A stretch of 64,000 bases of DNA, from positions 281,685 through 345,684 of the forward strand of contig JAJEKB010021031.1 of NCBI GenBank assembly GCA_022393335.1. The letters run 5' to 3'. The notes under the pieces were generated by a model that did no database searches, was not told the DNA's origin, and worked only from the letters and a program-made list of their open reading frames with translations. The position numbers were made by a program, and so were the translations under genes. Each line of letters starts with the position of its first letter. The stretch's first letter is position 1. This DNA comes from Macrotrachela quadricornifera. Its lineage: Eukaryota; Rotifera; Eurotatoria; Philodinida; Philodinidae. This document shows positions 23,032-34,737 of this stretch, in pieces.

Positions 23032-23496
23032 AATGAAAGATATAGTTTACAATAATAGTACTCATCGTTATACAGTACAATAAACAACTCTTTATCTCAT
23101 TTTGTTAAATAACTATAATTCTTTTCAGAACTGTCCTATGAAACAAAGTAAGGGTCGTTTTTGAAACCGATGACGTCAATATATTTTTTTTCTAAAGTTA
23201 GAAACGAGGATTCATGACATCTAAATAACTGTTTGAGAAAAATGGCGATATTGACGTGCAACACTCTATTTGATTAAAATAACAGTTAGATAGAGAAATA
23301 ATCACGTTCACTAAACTTAGATTTTTATAATTAATATATGGTGAGCGTGATAGAACATGTGAACGTCGACGAATCATTGTCTCATTCAGAGGCGAGAACA
23401 TGGAAGTCGCGTCCCTACAGAATTCTAAAGGCATTGCACACTGCGATCTGTATATCTGATGTCCGATCTTCAAGGTTCTTTTGTCTTTTTTAGAAA
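23032..23496. other. Upstream region of the 7TM receptor gene
   Basis: No gene is recognised. An antisense open frame (23198-23473) shows nothing familiar. This should contain the promoter of the gene at 23497, but no element can be assigned. Confidence 0.3.
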
Positions 23497-26400
23497 ATGA
23501 TGAGGATTATGTTGATATTTTATCTGTTTGCAAGTGTGAAAGGATCGTCTCATTTATACAATACAAATGTGTCGAATAATCGTGATTACAAAGATTGTTT
23601 GTATTCGTTCACATCGAACAGTACTATAAATGAATGGCAACTAGTTCCCTATTGCATTCGGCACAACCTGCAAACTTCTAACGATGAAGATAGACAATGT
23701 GGCGCCGAAGCAGATTACTCGTTTGAACAGTTAAAATCGAATAATGTCGATAGTCAGCATTTGTACATATGGAATGCACCTATTGAAACGATCAATGACT
23801 ATCAGAAATATATAGATGAAGATGATTTATCGCTCGCCAGTCATCGCTATTGCAACTGTTCAGGTAAGATCATTCTTTGTCTACTAAAGGTCAAATGAAA
23901 TGTTTTTTCAGAGAATACTTTTGGTACTCGATGTCAATATTCGTTTGGCAAGTCAATTGAAACAATGACATTCGATGAAATAATCATTTCTCAATTCAAA
24001 AGAAAACAATCGCTGGAGAAAAGATATGAAATTGTCAATGATTCATCGATGTTAACTTGTTACGAAGGTCTTCGATGTCGCTCAACAATTTGTCTCGACT
24101 GGCGACAGATCTGCGATCGCAGTTTCAATTGTGAGAACGGCGAAGATGAACCTGATGAGTGTCTTCTGCTTGAAACTGACGAATGTAAGAACGATGAATA
24201 TCGTTGTCGGTACGGAGCGTGTATTCCGACAACGTTTCTCATCGATTTTAGCTACGACTGCATGGATTTAAGTGATGAAAGGGATATTAAAATACGGTAT
24301 CGACATTTCCTCTGCTACTCTTCGCCATCGCTTTTGTGTGACTTTCGTTTGGGAAATCCACTGTGGTTTTCATGCAGTGACGGACAGGACGAGCCTTATT
24401 ATAGATGGTCACCGTGCAATAATGGTCGTCATCTGTTTCTTCGTCGACAGCTTCTTCTTTCTGCTTCGTCTAACGATGGAAATATTTCAAAGAATATTAG
24501 TTCTGAATGTTGGTTTTTTATGCTGTGTGTATCTGGTGACAAAAACACAGAGCTCTTTGACCTTAGCAATCGCAAATGTGTGTGTTCAGAATATTCTATA
24601 AACCGAAGTGAATGTTTGGAATATTTTCGAAAGCATTGTCCTGCGTCGTTCATATTTCAAACGGCAACGAACCCGCTCTATCCGTTCATTCGGTTTCTCT
24701 ATCACGACATATCAAACTATTCGTCTGAATTGTGGACTCCAACTCATGCCTGTCACAATCAAAGTCACTGTCTCGCTTTTCCATTCTCTGGTTTGCCATT
24801 GATTGATGGTTTGATGTGCATTACATACGTTGGAGAAAGCGTTTGGTTTTCTGATTCTTTACAAATGATCTTTTCGGCTTGCAGTATTCCTTATACGCCG
24901 ATGTTAGCTGGTGACAGGCGATTGTTTTACTGTAATAAATCAATGAAACTCATTTCAAAACATCGAGTACAAGACGGTATCTCCGATTGTCACTACATCG
25001 AAGATTTATTTATTCCGAAATATATTGATGCAACTAAAGTTCTTTTGGATGATGACGGCGCCTCTATTATGCGTAAACTTAATTTGACAGATCGTTTTAA
25101 ATGTAATACAACTGACGAATGGTTGCCGCGTGGGATGATTGGTGATGATGGCGGTTGTGCAGATAAGTCCGATACATTGTACATTGGCAGTTGCAAGATA
25201 GCAACTGATATTGGCTGTCAGTTCCTTCGGGGTCTTTATTCACGGCCTGTCTTTTATGTATTTCAAGAAAACTGTAATAGCGTTTTGAAATTACGTTTTC
25301 CTGTTGAAAATGAAACGGATGAAACAAATTGCGAAGAATGGCCATCAATTCGATGTAACGGTCGTTGGAATCTCATTAATGGAGAGGACGAATTGAATTG
25401 TCCAAACACAATTTCCTCCTACATCACACATACAGTTCTGAAATGTAATGTGAACGAACACTATTGTGCAGATACAACTAATGGAACAATGGGTTGTTTA
25501 GCAAAAGAACGAGCAGGAGACGGCATTATTGATTGCTTAGGACGAACAGATGAAAGAATGATGTCATGTGCTTTTAAATATCCTGCAAGTCCATTTTACT
25601 GTCATCATTTTTCGTATGGTAGTCTTTGTTTAACATTCCGTGATCTTTGTAACGCACGCCCTGCTTGCGACAACAATGATGATGAATTAATCTGTCCGTG
25701 GATGAAGTATTTGGGATCCAATGGCTTAGAATATATCTGTAAAAATAGAAAACGCATAAGCAGGGAGAGACAGTGCGACAATATCATCGACTGTCAACCC
25801 GGCGGCGAAGACGAATGGTTTTGTGATCTTTCCGGGAACGAAACGATAGTGCAGTTCTCGCTCGCTAAAATTGACGGATACCCTTCTATTATCGGTTCGC
25901 GACATATGACGAGTACCACTGATTTCCACCCATTCGCATCATTGCCAGTTAATGATATTCTATTCAGAAGTGTCAATTCGCTCGATAACTGGTTTTGTAA
26001 TCGTGGCATTATTGTCAAAAAAAGATCTTCTGGCATCGAATGTTTCTGTCCACCTAGTTATTATGGTACAAGGTGCCAGTATCAATCAGAACGTATATTA
26101 CTCACTGTTCGAATCGATACTTTAGCGAGTCTTAGTGGACATCACAATCAACAAAATGCCATCCGGTTACTTGCTTGTCTGATGCTCGATGATGTGGTTG
26201 TTCATCATGAAAACATTTTGCACACACCTTTGATGAAACAAATGTTCTATTTGAATTATCCGCGACCACCACCAAAACCACGTGGAAACTGGTCTGTTCG
26301 TCTTGACGCATTTTCAGTCACTACGTCGAATGTCGACTTCAAAGCATCGTGGCGCTTCGACGTTCCATTTTCTTTTCTTCCTTTCAATCGACTCGTCTTA

Positions 26401-28365
26401 CATCTGACACTGGATGAGCAAGAAATTTGTAATACACTACCTTGCGTCCATGGCAGTTGTAGGAAATATTTGAATTCACCGCAGCGCGAATATTGTCAGT
26501 GTGAAGAGAATTGGTCCAGTGCCCATTGCAATGTCATATCCAATTGTTCATGTGCCAAAGGTGGAAAATGTGCTGGTCAGATTTGTGTCTGTCCACTTGG
26601 TCGTATGGGAAGTGAGTGTCGGGCGTCGGTCGATCCGTGTAGTAACGTCACATGTCACCATGGTGGGATATGTCTTCCATTGGATGAACGACAACACACG
26701 AAATTCATTTGCTCGTGTAGCAGTGGCTATTACGGAGTTTATTGTGAACACGCTAACGCCTATGTTGACATTCAATTCTCAAATTCTCTCTTTTCCCATA
26801 GTCGTCCACTGTCGGCCGCTGTTTTTGTTCATTTCCTCGAATTAGACAACGAGTCACCGGGTATTTTGTTTGTTCAAAATCGCCAGTTGCACAAACAACT
26901 TCAGTTGAACAAACAACTTCGTGCTTTTAACAACGATCAAAAATATTTGTCAACTTTTATTCTTCTTCAAATCTTTTTTGAGCCCAACAACGTCGATTAT
27001 TATATCGCCGCGATTATCAAAAGTTAACAGACAAACGTCACCACGACGATCGACAAATTGAATCGGTGCCCACACGTCGATGAGCTGCTTTTGAATGAAA
27101 CCGTTCGGGCATTTCCATCGATGAAGAAAGTGAAATATTACCATCGTGCGTGCAAAGTGAGCAATACCAGTAATTGGTTCTACGATGAAGCATTCCTTTG
27201 TTTCTGTGATAAAGATCGTGTGGTGGATTGTCTCTTCTTTAAACGAGAAGTGACACATTGTACAAAAGATTACTGTAAAAATAATGCCCGATGTGTAAAG
27301 AACGACTTCAATGGAGTGTGGGACTTTGGCTGTGTGTGCAGTGGATGCGCATACGGGTCATTATGTCAATTGACAACATCACAGTACACGCTATCATTAG
27401 ATTTGATGCTGGGTCAAGATATTCTTCAAAACTTGTCACTGACAGAACAGCCTCTTCTTATTAAAATAGTGCTGACAGTTCTCATTTTGATGCTCTCATT
27501 CGGATTCGTATCAAACGTTCTGTCGTTTTTCACATTTAAACAGCCAAAAGTGCAAGAATTCGGCTGCGGTGTGTATCTACTCTGTATGACTGTTATTGGT
27601 CAGTTGGGTCTGATAATATTTGTTAGTCGGTTTTTCTATCTTTTGAGAACGCAGCTATACAGTGTCGATAATCGCTCGGCTGCCCGTTGGAGCTGCATCG
27701 GTTTGGAGTATTTTCTCACTGTGTGTTCGATGTTATTCGACTGGTTAACAGCATGTGTAGCGGTCGAGCGAAGTACCAACATGATCAAAGGTGCTGGATT
27801 CAAGAAGTCCGATAGTGTCTGGTGGGCAAAACGCATCGTTCTTCTTCTCGCAGTCGTTGTCTTGATAAACGCTTGGTACGAGTCATTCATTCGTCAGCTG
27901 ATCGACGATCCTCGAGCGACGACACTAAACACGTGGTGCGTGATTGTATTTCCATGGCCGTGGCTCGAATATTATCGACTAACGATAATTCTGATCAATC
28001 TCATTGTCCCATGTTCAATTAACCTGGTAGCTACGGTGTTTCTACTAAACAAATCCACGCGGATGAAACAAGCGTTTGTCACGAAGAAAAGTGAGAAGGG
28101 GTACTTCGCAATATTCAAGAAACAACTTCCCCTCTATGGTAGTCCGCTCACGTTGGTTGCTCTTAGCTTGATGCGGCTGATTTTCTCGTTTACACTGGTC
28201 TGCATCACCCACCAGTGGCAGAAGTATGTCTATCTCACGGCTTATTTCATTTCATTTGTTCCATTGATGGGCACGTTTCCCATTTTTGTGCTGCCCGCCA
28301 AGATTTATAAAACAGAATTCAAGAATTTTTTTCAACGGAAGATAAAAAAATTGCGAAGAACATAG
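23497..28365 (+). CDS. Large LDLa/EGF-ectodomain seven-helix receptor, with one in-frame stop
   Basis: Exon 1 is 23497-23863 and exon 2 is 23912-28365, split by a 48-bp GT-AG intron in phase 1. The frame is 1607 codons, with an internal TAA at 27025-27027. Residues 1-17 look like a signal peptide (MMRIMLIFYLFASVKG). The ectodomain has about seven LDL-receptor class A-like modules (C..RSTICLDWRQICD..NCENGEDE is the clearest) and EGF modules, including CVHGSC..CQC and CHHGGICLPL.....CSCSSGYYG. After the stop, an EGF module (CTKDYCKNNARC..) precedes seven hydrophobic segments from about 27460 to 28310. The third segment ends ACVAVERS, where rhodopsin-like receptors have DRY. Bdelloid genomes are known for many such receptors; ligand unknown. 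The stop separates ectodomain from membrane part. It may be a real nonsense allele, a sequence error or a pseudogene; no GT-AG intron removes it. Confidence 0.85.
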
Positions 28366-29107
28366 ACCTAATCAGTGTTTGAACTTTATCAGTGTGCTTG
28401 ATGTAACGCTTAAATTGTTCTTGTTTATTAAAAGCAGAAAGCTGCAGCTTCTCAAATTCGGTATGCTCAGCTAATTCGTTCCAAAAATCATGAACATGCT
28501 TCTCCGAAGTTAATCAATACTTAGCTGAGACCAAGCTTATCCGCCAACTGAACCTAAGGCAGTTTTTGTACACGGCATGAACTCTATCATATGAGAGCAG
28601 ACCTTTCTTTTCTGCACAAGAATGATAAGTTATTACAGATCGAGTAATGTCTCACTGTTTTTGATAAAGATTACGGACTGGCAAATGTTAGTGTATATGA
28701 TGGAAAGATTTGTTATCAAATACGACAGTTTGGCTACGAATAGTAGATGATTAGGACGGAAGAGGCAGTAGGTTTGTTATTAACCGTATTACATAAAGTT
28801 TGATGATTAGCATTAATTTAATAACAAGGTAGAAAAGAATAGTAATAATGGCATGTGGTAGAATCAAAGCAAACAAAATACAGTGAGAAAAAAGCGGAAA
28901 AGAAAGATATGCAAGTAAATCATCGTGAAACACAAGTTATGGATTAATGAAGCAATAAAAAAAGAAAGCAGCAAATAGATAGCTGCCTATTTATACTCCG
29001 AATATAAATGCAGATATATACATAAATACCTATAAATACATAGACACCAATATCGATTTAGATTTCGATTTAGTTTTAGTTCTCATTTGTATATACATAC
29101 ATACTTA
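28366..29107. other. Intergenic, no recognised gene
   Basis: 3' region of the receptor gene followed by AT-rich DNA with short frames only. A run of ataaata/tatacata words precedes the mariner insertion at 29108. Confidence 0.4.
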
Positions 29108-30410
29108 GGGCTGACCAAAAGTTCTAAGATTTTTAAAAAAATATATAAAGATAAAGAGAAAGTTCAAGTTTTATTTTATTAAATGTTCAAAATAGTCGCC
29201 ATGATTATTTATACAAAGTTACATTCTTTCCAATAATTTGTCAAAAGTTTTTTTAAACTCTTCTTCTGAAATATTTTTCACTATCTTGGTTATTGCACGA
29301 GTTAATGATTTTTCGTTTGCTTGATCAGTTAAATGAAGCTTGATGTAATCATTTAGCCAATAATCACATGGTGCAAGGTCAGGTGAGTATGGTGGATGCG
29401 GCATTATATTGATACCTTCTTCTGTTAAATAATTAATAACATCGGAATGAGTATGGGGTCAAGCATTGTCGTGAAGCAATTTTATACCATTTGTACCTGA
29501 TGACTTTCTTTGTTTCCATATTTCTTTGATAGCAGGCTTAAGGCAATTTTCTATATAATAGTTGTGATCTGTAGTGTTGCCTTTATCAACACAATGTATA
29601 AGAACAGGACCATTTGATTTAAAGAATATAGAGAATAAATTTTTTGGTTCAAATTTGCTTCGACGAACAATAGTTGTTGGTGATTCACCTTCGCCAGCCC
29701 AGCTTTTGTTTGTTACCTTGCGACCGATCTGCCTATGGTAAATCCATGTCTCATCACCTGTAATAATATCACATAATCGCCAGGAACCACTACGAAATTT
29801 TGTCAAATTTTCACGACAAAGTTTAACTCGTTCTTGCTTTTGTTCATCATTAAGTTGACGAGGCACCCAACATGATGTAACTTTTCTCATCTTGAGATGG
29901 TCATAGATAATTCGTTCTATTGTACCATGAGAGAGAGATGTCTCAGCTATAATATCATCATAAGTTGAATGTTGATCGTTGTTGATAACCTGTCGTACCA
30001 ATTCAATATTTGTATCTGTAAGTTCGGATATTGGACGACCAGATCGAGGATCATCATTGACATCTTCTCGCCCTTCACGGAAACACTTTGCCCATCTTGC
30101 AACTGTTGAATAGGATGGAGCATTGGGTCCCAAAGCTGTTGTAAGTTCCTCGTGAATTGTCTTTGGGTCTATTTCCAAAATAGTCCTTATTTTTATATAG
30201 TACCGATCGAATTCATTTTCCATTTTAAAAAATTTTTTTTTAGTTCGAATCAAAGTTTATCTGAAAAAATGTTGTAACTGAGTCCAAAATATAGTTACTA
30301 TATATATCATTAAAGACAAGACATTCCACTATTTACCCATGTAAAAAATTCTTGAATGCTGATTGGTTTAAAAAATTGCCAATAACATTCTTAGAACTTT
30401 TGGTCAGCCC
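29108..30410 (-). mobile_element. mariner element with both ends
   Basis: The 1303-bp element has inverted ends GGGCTGACCAAAAGTTCTAA and complement, flanked by TA at 29106-29107 and 30411-30412. The flanking T/A makes the symmetry extend to TTAGGG..CCCTAA. The length and single transposase frame on the minus strand are usual for mariner. The TIRs resemble those of the MITE at 34226-34612. Confidence 0.93.
29171..30223 (-). pseudogene. mariner transposase, one frame, two premature stops
   Basis: Starting at the ATG at 30223-30221, the frame covers the whole mariner transposase (about 350 codons) to 29171. The N-terminal helix-turn-helix region contains YSTVARWAKCFREGR and DDPRSGRP. The DD34D residues are all visible: ITGDETWIYH, LLHDNA and SPDLAPCDYW. 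Two nonsense codons interrupt it: TGA at 29459-29461, where mariner normally has Arg in HDNARPH, so probably CGA to TGA; and TAA at 29219-29221, before a normal-looking C-terminal tail (GDYFEHLIK). No frameshift was seen. The otherwise clean frame suggests recent inactivation. Confidence 0.93.
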
Positions 30411-30412
30411 TA

Positions 30413-31179
30413 AGTAATTCTGATTTCTACGTGGAATTCTCAAGGATAGATCTCCAAAAAACTAGGATAGTTTGAGAGGCCTGCAATCACTGAATACATA
30501 ATCAAAATTTTTGTATCTAACAGACTTCATAACATAGAAGTTGCGCTTAAACTAACTACCTCACCATAGCAGTCTTCAAATATGGCAAGTCCTTGTACAA
30601 GCAAGTTCGACACAAAATATTCAGAGATCCATCACTTTCTACCAAAGATGTACGGGGTATCAATTGTTAATCTCAAGAAAAATTTGTTTTTCGATCTGTC
30701 TGACACAAAATAACTCATTATTTGATTCCAAGTGTGACTCATCCATCTTTAGGGGAAAATCAACTTTTCTTTACCTACTCTTCGTTTGATTCGCAATTGC
30801 TAATGGGTGTTACAGTGCGTATTGGTGAGATCTACAGCTAGATGCTGAGAGACGTGGTCGTTAAGAAAAGAAGTATCTATCACCACTCTCATACTGTTCC
30901 CTGAGATATTCAAATGTGTCCACGTTTGTTGATTAGAAATGTTGTTGCTATTGTCATCAGAGCATATGAACGATCTAACAGTAAACAAGGCCGAAATCGT
31001 GCACTAATCCGCTTCTCATTCCTGTAATCAGAATTTATCAGAAAGAAATTGTTCTGTAAAAATTTTACATTAGATGATAATTTTTACTCTCAGTTTGTCT
31101 CATCATATTTTTTCCAATTTTTATTAAGACTGGATTCGTCCTGCGATCAAATTCCATAGTCAAAGATGCATTGTATGCA
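30413..31179. other. Intergenic, upstream of the small ART gene
   Basis: No recognisable gene. On the minus strand 30988-30800 has a 62-codon frame without known similarity. Near 31129 a ttattaag acceptor-like site precedes 14 open codons in the frame of the ART gene, so an upstream exon may exist but was not located. Confidence 0.35.
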
Positions 31180-31908
31180 ATGAAAAAGGGTTATCTAAAT
31201 GATTTTAACAAGATCAATGATCTTCAAACTTGGGCATCGATCGAGGCGGACATCAAAAAGGCTGGTAAAGACAATGATCCATTACCTCTACTTACCGCAT
31301 ATTCACGTTCCCAACTGTTCTCCAACATAATTAACAAAGACATGGCCAAAAATACGTACCACGAGCTCACTCTTTACTGCACATCATTTAATTGTAACGT
31401 TTTAGCACGTACACAAGACGGTGTTCAGGCTTTCATTAGTATTCTATTCCATCCAAAATTAAAGCAATATATCGTGTATGACGATGTAATCGTCTATAGA
31501 GGTTTCCTCATTGACGATGAACGTTTATTGATGGGATATGAAAAGGGCGCTATTATTATAACAAGTACTCTTTTGTCGACCTCAACATCTCTGGAAGTTG
31601 CGAAGTTATTTAGCGCATGGGATGACAATTCTACGAAACCCAATCAAATATCAATACTGTGCACATATCGCCTTCATAATCATCGGCATACGGCTTTGCG
31701 TATGAAAAGTATCTCAATAATTTCGGAAGAGGAGGAAATATTAATTTATCCGTATGTTCCTTTTCGAATTGTGTCTTATACGAGAGAGGATACCGATGAG
31801 ACTTTAGGACAAAAGTTGGAATTCGAATTAGAGGAGATTGATGATGAGGAAATTGATAACTTCACAGACAATCAAGGCCTTCTTCTACATGAAATCACAA
31901 TCAACTAA
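31180..31908 (+). CDS. Small mono-ADP-ribosyltransferase-domain protein
   Basis: About 242 residues from the first ATG in the frame. The frame stays open upstream to at least 31129, so an N-terminal exon may be missing. The R-S-E pattern of arginine-type ADP-ribosyltransferases is visible: VYRG (R107), STLLSTSTS (132-137), and EEEE at 183-186 followed by ILIYPYVPFRI, which fits the ExE turn. N-terminal residues form the usual helical lead-in (YSRSQLFSNIINKDM). The C-terminus is acidic. Unlike the gene at 6496 it has no TPRs. Known chemistry of the family: transfer of ADP-ribose from NAD+. Target unknown. No signal peptide is evident in what can be read. It lies just beyond a mariner insertion. 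Confidence 0.75.
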   Translation: MKKGYLNDFNKINDLQTWASIEADIKKAGKDNDPLPLLTAYSRSQLFSNIINKDMAKNTYHELTLYCTSFNCNVLARTQDGVQAFISILFHPKLKQYIVYDDVIVYRGFLIDDERLLMGYEKGAIIITSTLLSTSTSLEVAKLFSAWDDNSTKPNQISILCTYRLHNHRHTALRMKSISIISEEEEILIYPYVPFRIVSYTREDTDETLGQKLEFELEEIDDEEIDNFTDNQGLLLHEITIN

Positions 31909-34225
31909 TATTAATATAGACCGAATTCAAGAATCGATATCATGAATTGTAACTGCGTACAAAGTTTTTCTTTTGTTTTGATAAAAAAAATCATTCTACA
32001 TTTGAACCCGATTTCATCAAGTAAGGATGAAGATGGGTCAAACATATTATGGTCCAGATTTCAACCTTGCTCAATGTTCTTCATCAGGTATCTTTAGCTC
32101 TGTGCATACAACTAACTTGAGAGTAAGGGTGAGTTTCATAAAATAACTCTAAGGTACTTAGGACGATCGTTTCGACCTTGCTTAATCGCCATAATCAGAT
32201 AAATTTGGAATTAACTATATCCTGCATCAAATATATTTTCTCAAATTCAATAGAAAGTTATAAAAGTCAAATTGTAGACTCTCAACAACAGTCTAATGTT
32301 GAGCTTCATAGAACAATCTTGAGGATGGGGATGTGAATAATAGAAGATAAAACGGAGTAGATGTGTTTATCTTATCGATCTTGTATAGTTTCAAGTGAAA
32401 GAAGATAAATTTGCAGGTCAATCAATTTCTGTTTATTTAAAAATAAACGTCATCAGAATTACAAATCTGAAAAACCACAAAAAACTTGTTGTAAAAACGA
32501 CTGCAAAAGCTACAAAAAACTGTTTCAACAGAAAAAGAAACAATCTCTTTAGTCGTCTGGTTCACTAAGCAGTTGCAGAGTCTCTGCTGTTCGCAGAGTC
32601 GTTGTTGTTACCGTGGCTGTTGATGAAAATAGTGTAGCAACAGCCGTAGTGGTATTTGATGCTGCTGTCGTATTACAACGAACAACACTTGGTCACGGTG
32701 CTTTTGAACCTTTGACTGGTTTCAAAGCCTTTTTTTGAAGCTGAATCATCTTTCATTTCTTTCTCTTTAAAATACGTTCTCATGCAGCTTGAAAACGACA
32801 TGTAACCTGTTGAGGAAGTCCAACTTGAGGATGAGTCAATTGTTTAATATATCAACTTGTATATCGAACACACAAATCAATCTGCTAATCTTAGCTTTTG
32901 CTTTTCAGCAATCGATTATATTATCGAAATATAATATTTTAGAAATATAAATAATGTGCTTTGAAATTAGAATAAATAGAAAGTTCTGCTTCCCTGACGC
33001 GTTTCGAGTTATTTATTTGAAAATAAAAGCACTCGTCAGGACTCTACAAAAAGTTTTAGGGACATAAAATAAGAAAAATAGCACAGGTGAACTAAAAATT
33101 AAATAAATGTTTTTAATATCAGCTTGATTAATGACAGGATAAGAATAAACTTCGAATGACATATATTTTGTCAAATGGATAATTGGAAATACTTTCGCTG
33201 CAAATCTATTAGTTATTTTAGTTTTAGTACAAATCTGGACGTAGTTGATCATTTCTGTAAAGTGTTTTAAATGAAAAATTTTTTAATGGACTGCTTTTGT
33301 ACTTGAATATGCTATGAATATTCTTAAATGAAACTGTAATATGTTATAAGTTACAACTGACGGGTATGTACTAGTTGTTGTGGTAAATTATTAACGTTAC
33401 GAATACTAAGAATTGGCGCAATGCCATTAATTAGATATTTACTATTGGCCTATCTCAGACACCTAACCAGAACCATGGAACACTGAACGAAAATAACCAG
33501 AAAGCATTTTTCTCTACGATGCACGCATCGTAAGCTATTGCCCAAAAACTTCTTCCGTTCAATCAACCAAGTTATTTTGATGCCTGTCGTCGTATCTTTC
33601 GATGCTCTATCTCTCAAAATTGGCCCGCTTTCGATATCTCTAAAATTCACAAAGTTCACTTAGGTAACATTCAAAAAAGTATTTTTTCCCCTTGATCAAG
33701 AAAAGTTTATTTTCTCTCAAAATACATTGGGCTTACGCTCGAGCTGATCGATATGTTTGATTCGTGATTGAAAAATCGAAGAAATCTCATAAAAAATGGC
33801 AAACTCTTTTGAGAATTGAATAAAAATATTTCAAAATCTTATTAGTTTCTTACGTAAAAATGATTACAAATTCTCGACTTTTGAGCTAAGGGTGGAGAGA
33901 ATTTCATCGCCGCTCACTCTCACCCTCAAGGGAGTCGCAGTATTCATGTTTCACCCTCATCCTCGTCGTTATGTTACCTGAATAGCTAATAAATTTTCTA
34001 GTATGAGTTGAATGGTCTTTCAAATTTTTTGATAGAGATGTAAGCTTGGTGAACGAGATTCTGGATTTATTGTGAAACAATAAACAGGAGGATAAAAGAA
34101 GACAAGAACATGAATAAAATAATAGGAACGAACAAGTACACGTATGTGCACATACATATATAAGATCATAATAAACAATAATTCCATGCATATATGAAAG
34201 GAGGGAAATATCCATATATATATAG
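31909..34225. other. Intergenic with dispersed repeat words and a Thr-rich minus-strand frame
   Basis: Near 32070-32090, 32170-32210 and 33000-33050 occur variants of a ..tttcga.cttgcttaa....catcagg word that recurs at 41430-41470 and 41830-41870. On the minus strand about 32690-32545 a short frame reads as Thr/Ala-rich sequence (TTTAVATLFSSTATVTTTT) ending in a stop. It could be the stalk of a lost gene but has no domain. Near 33535-33670 another short frame looks faintly protein-like (QKLLPFNQPSYFDACRRIF) but is unsupported. Confidence 0.35.
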
Positions 34226-34612
34226 AAAGGGTAGGCCACAAGTCCTGACTCGATTTGTATAATTGATTTTTCTATATTAAAACATAGCTTAAAAAATGAA
34301 TCTCTATGATAGAAAGATGCACCAAAAGATGCTCTATAAAACAGCTTATGACTGATCTCCTCAAACTCATGTAGTAAGAAAGCTATAAGCTTGAGCATGT
34401 GCGTCACAAAAGATAAAAATCAATCGTGGATATGCCGGTCACTTGCGTAATTTGATTTTCTTGCTTCACGAGTTGATAGAAGTCATTTATTGGCAGTTTT
34501 GCAGAACATCTTTTGTTGCATCTTTCTATCATAGAGACTAATTTTTAAAGATATGTTTTAATATAGAAAAATTAATTATATAAATCGAATCAGGACTTCT
34601 GGTCCGCCCTTT
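34226..34612. mobile_element. MITE, foldback with mariner-like ends
   Basis: The 387-bp element has inverted ends AAAGGGTAGGCCACAAGTCC and (complement of the right) AAAGGGCGGACCAGAAGTCC. Pairing continues inward for well over 100 bp (gatttttctatattaaaacat, tctatgatagaaagatgca, and complements near 34520-34570). The ends resemble the mariner TIR at 29108 (GGGCTGACCAAAAGTTCT), and the flanks are TA-rich. This is probably a mariner-mobilised MITE. The minus-strand frame running across it (34407-33904) is not a gene. Confidence 0.8.
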
Positions 34613-34737
34613 ATATGTGACAGAGTAACGAAAAGGAAATATCCTAACATTGTCATAGGGAGACTTCCAATATGTACGTATATAGATATATGAACGATAC
34701 CTATAAGAGAAAGTAAGATTCGCATAGCTCTTTGACT

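Noticed and set aside
30800..30988. 62-codon minus-strand frame between the mariner and the small ART gene
   Set aside because: No recognisable motif; not supported by start or splice context.
33904..34407. Minus-strand frame of 167 codons
   Set aside because: It runs across the boundary of a foldback MITE and has no recognisable domain; composition follows AT-rich repeat DNA.
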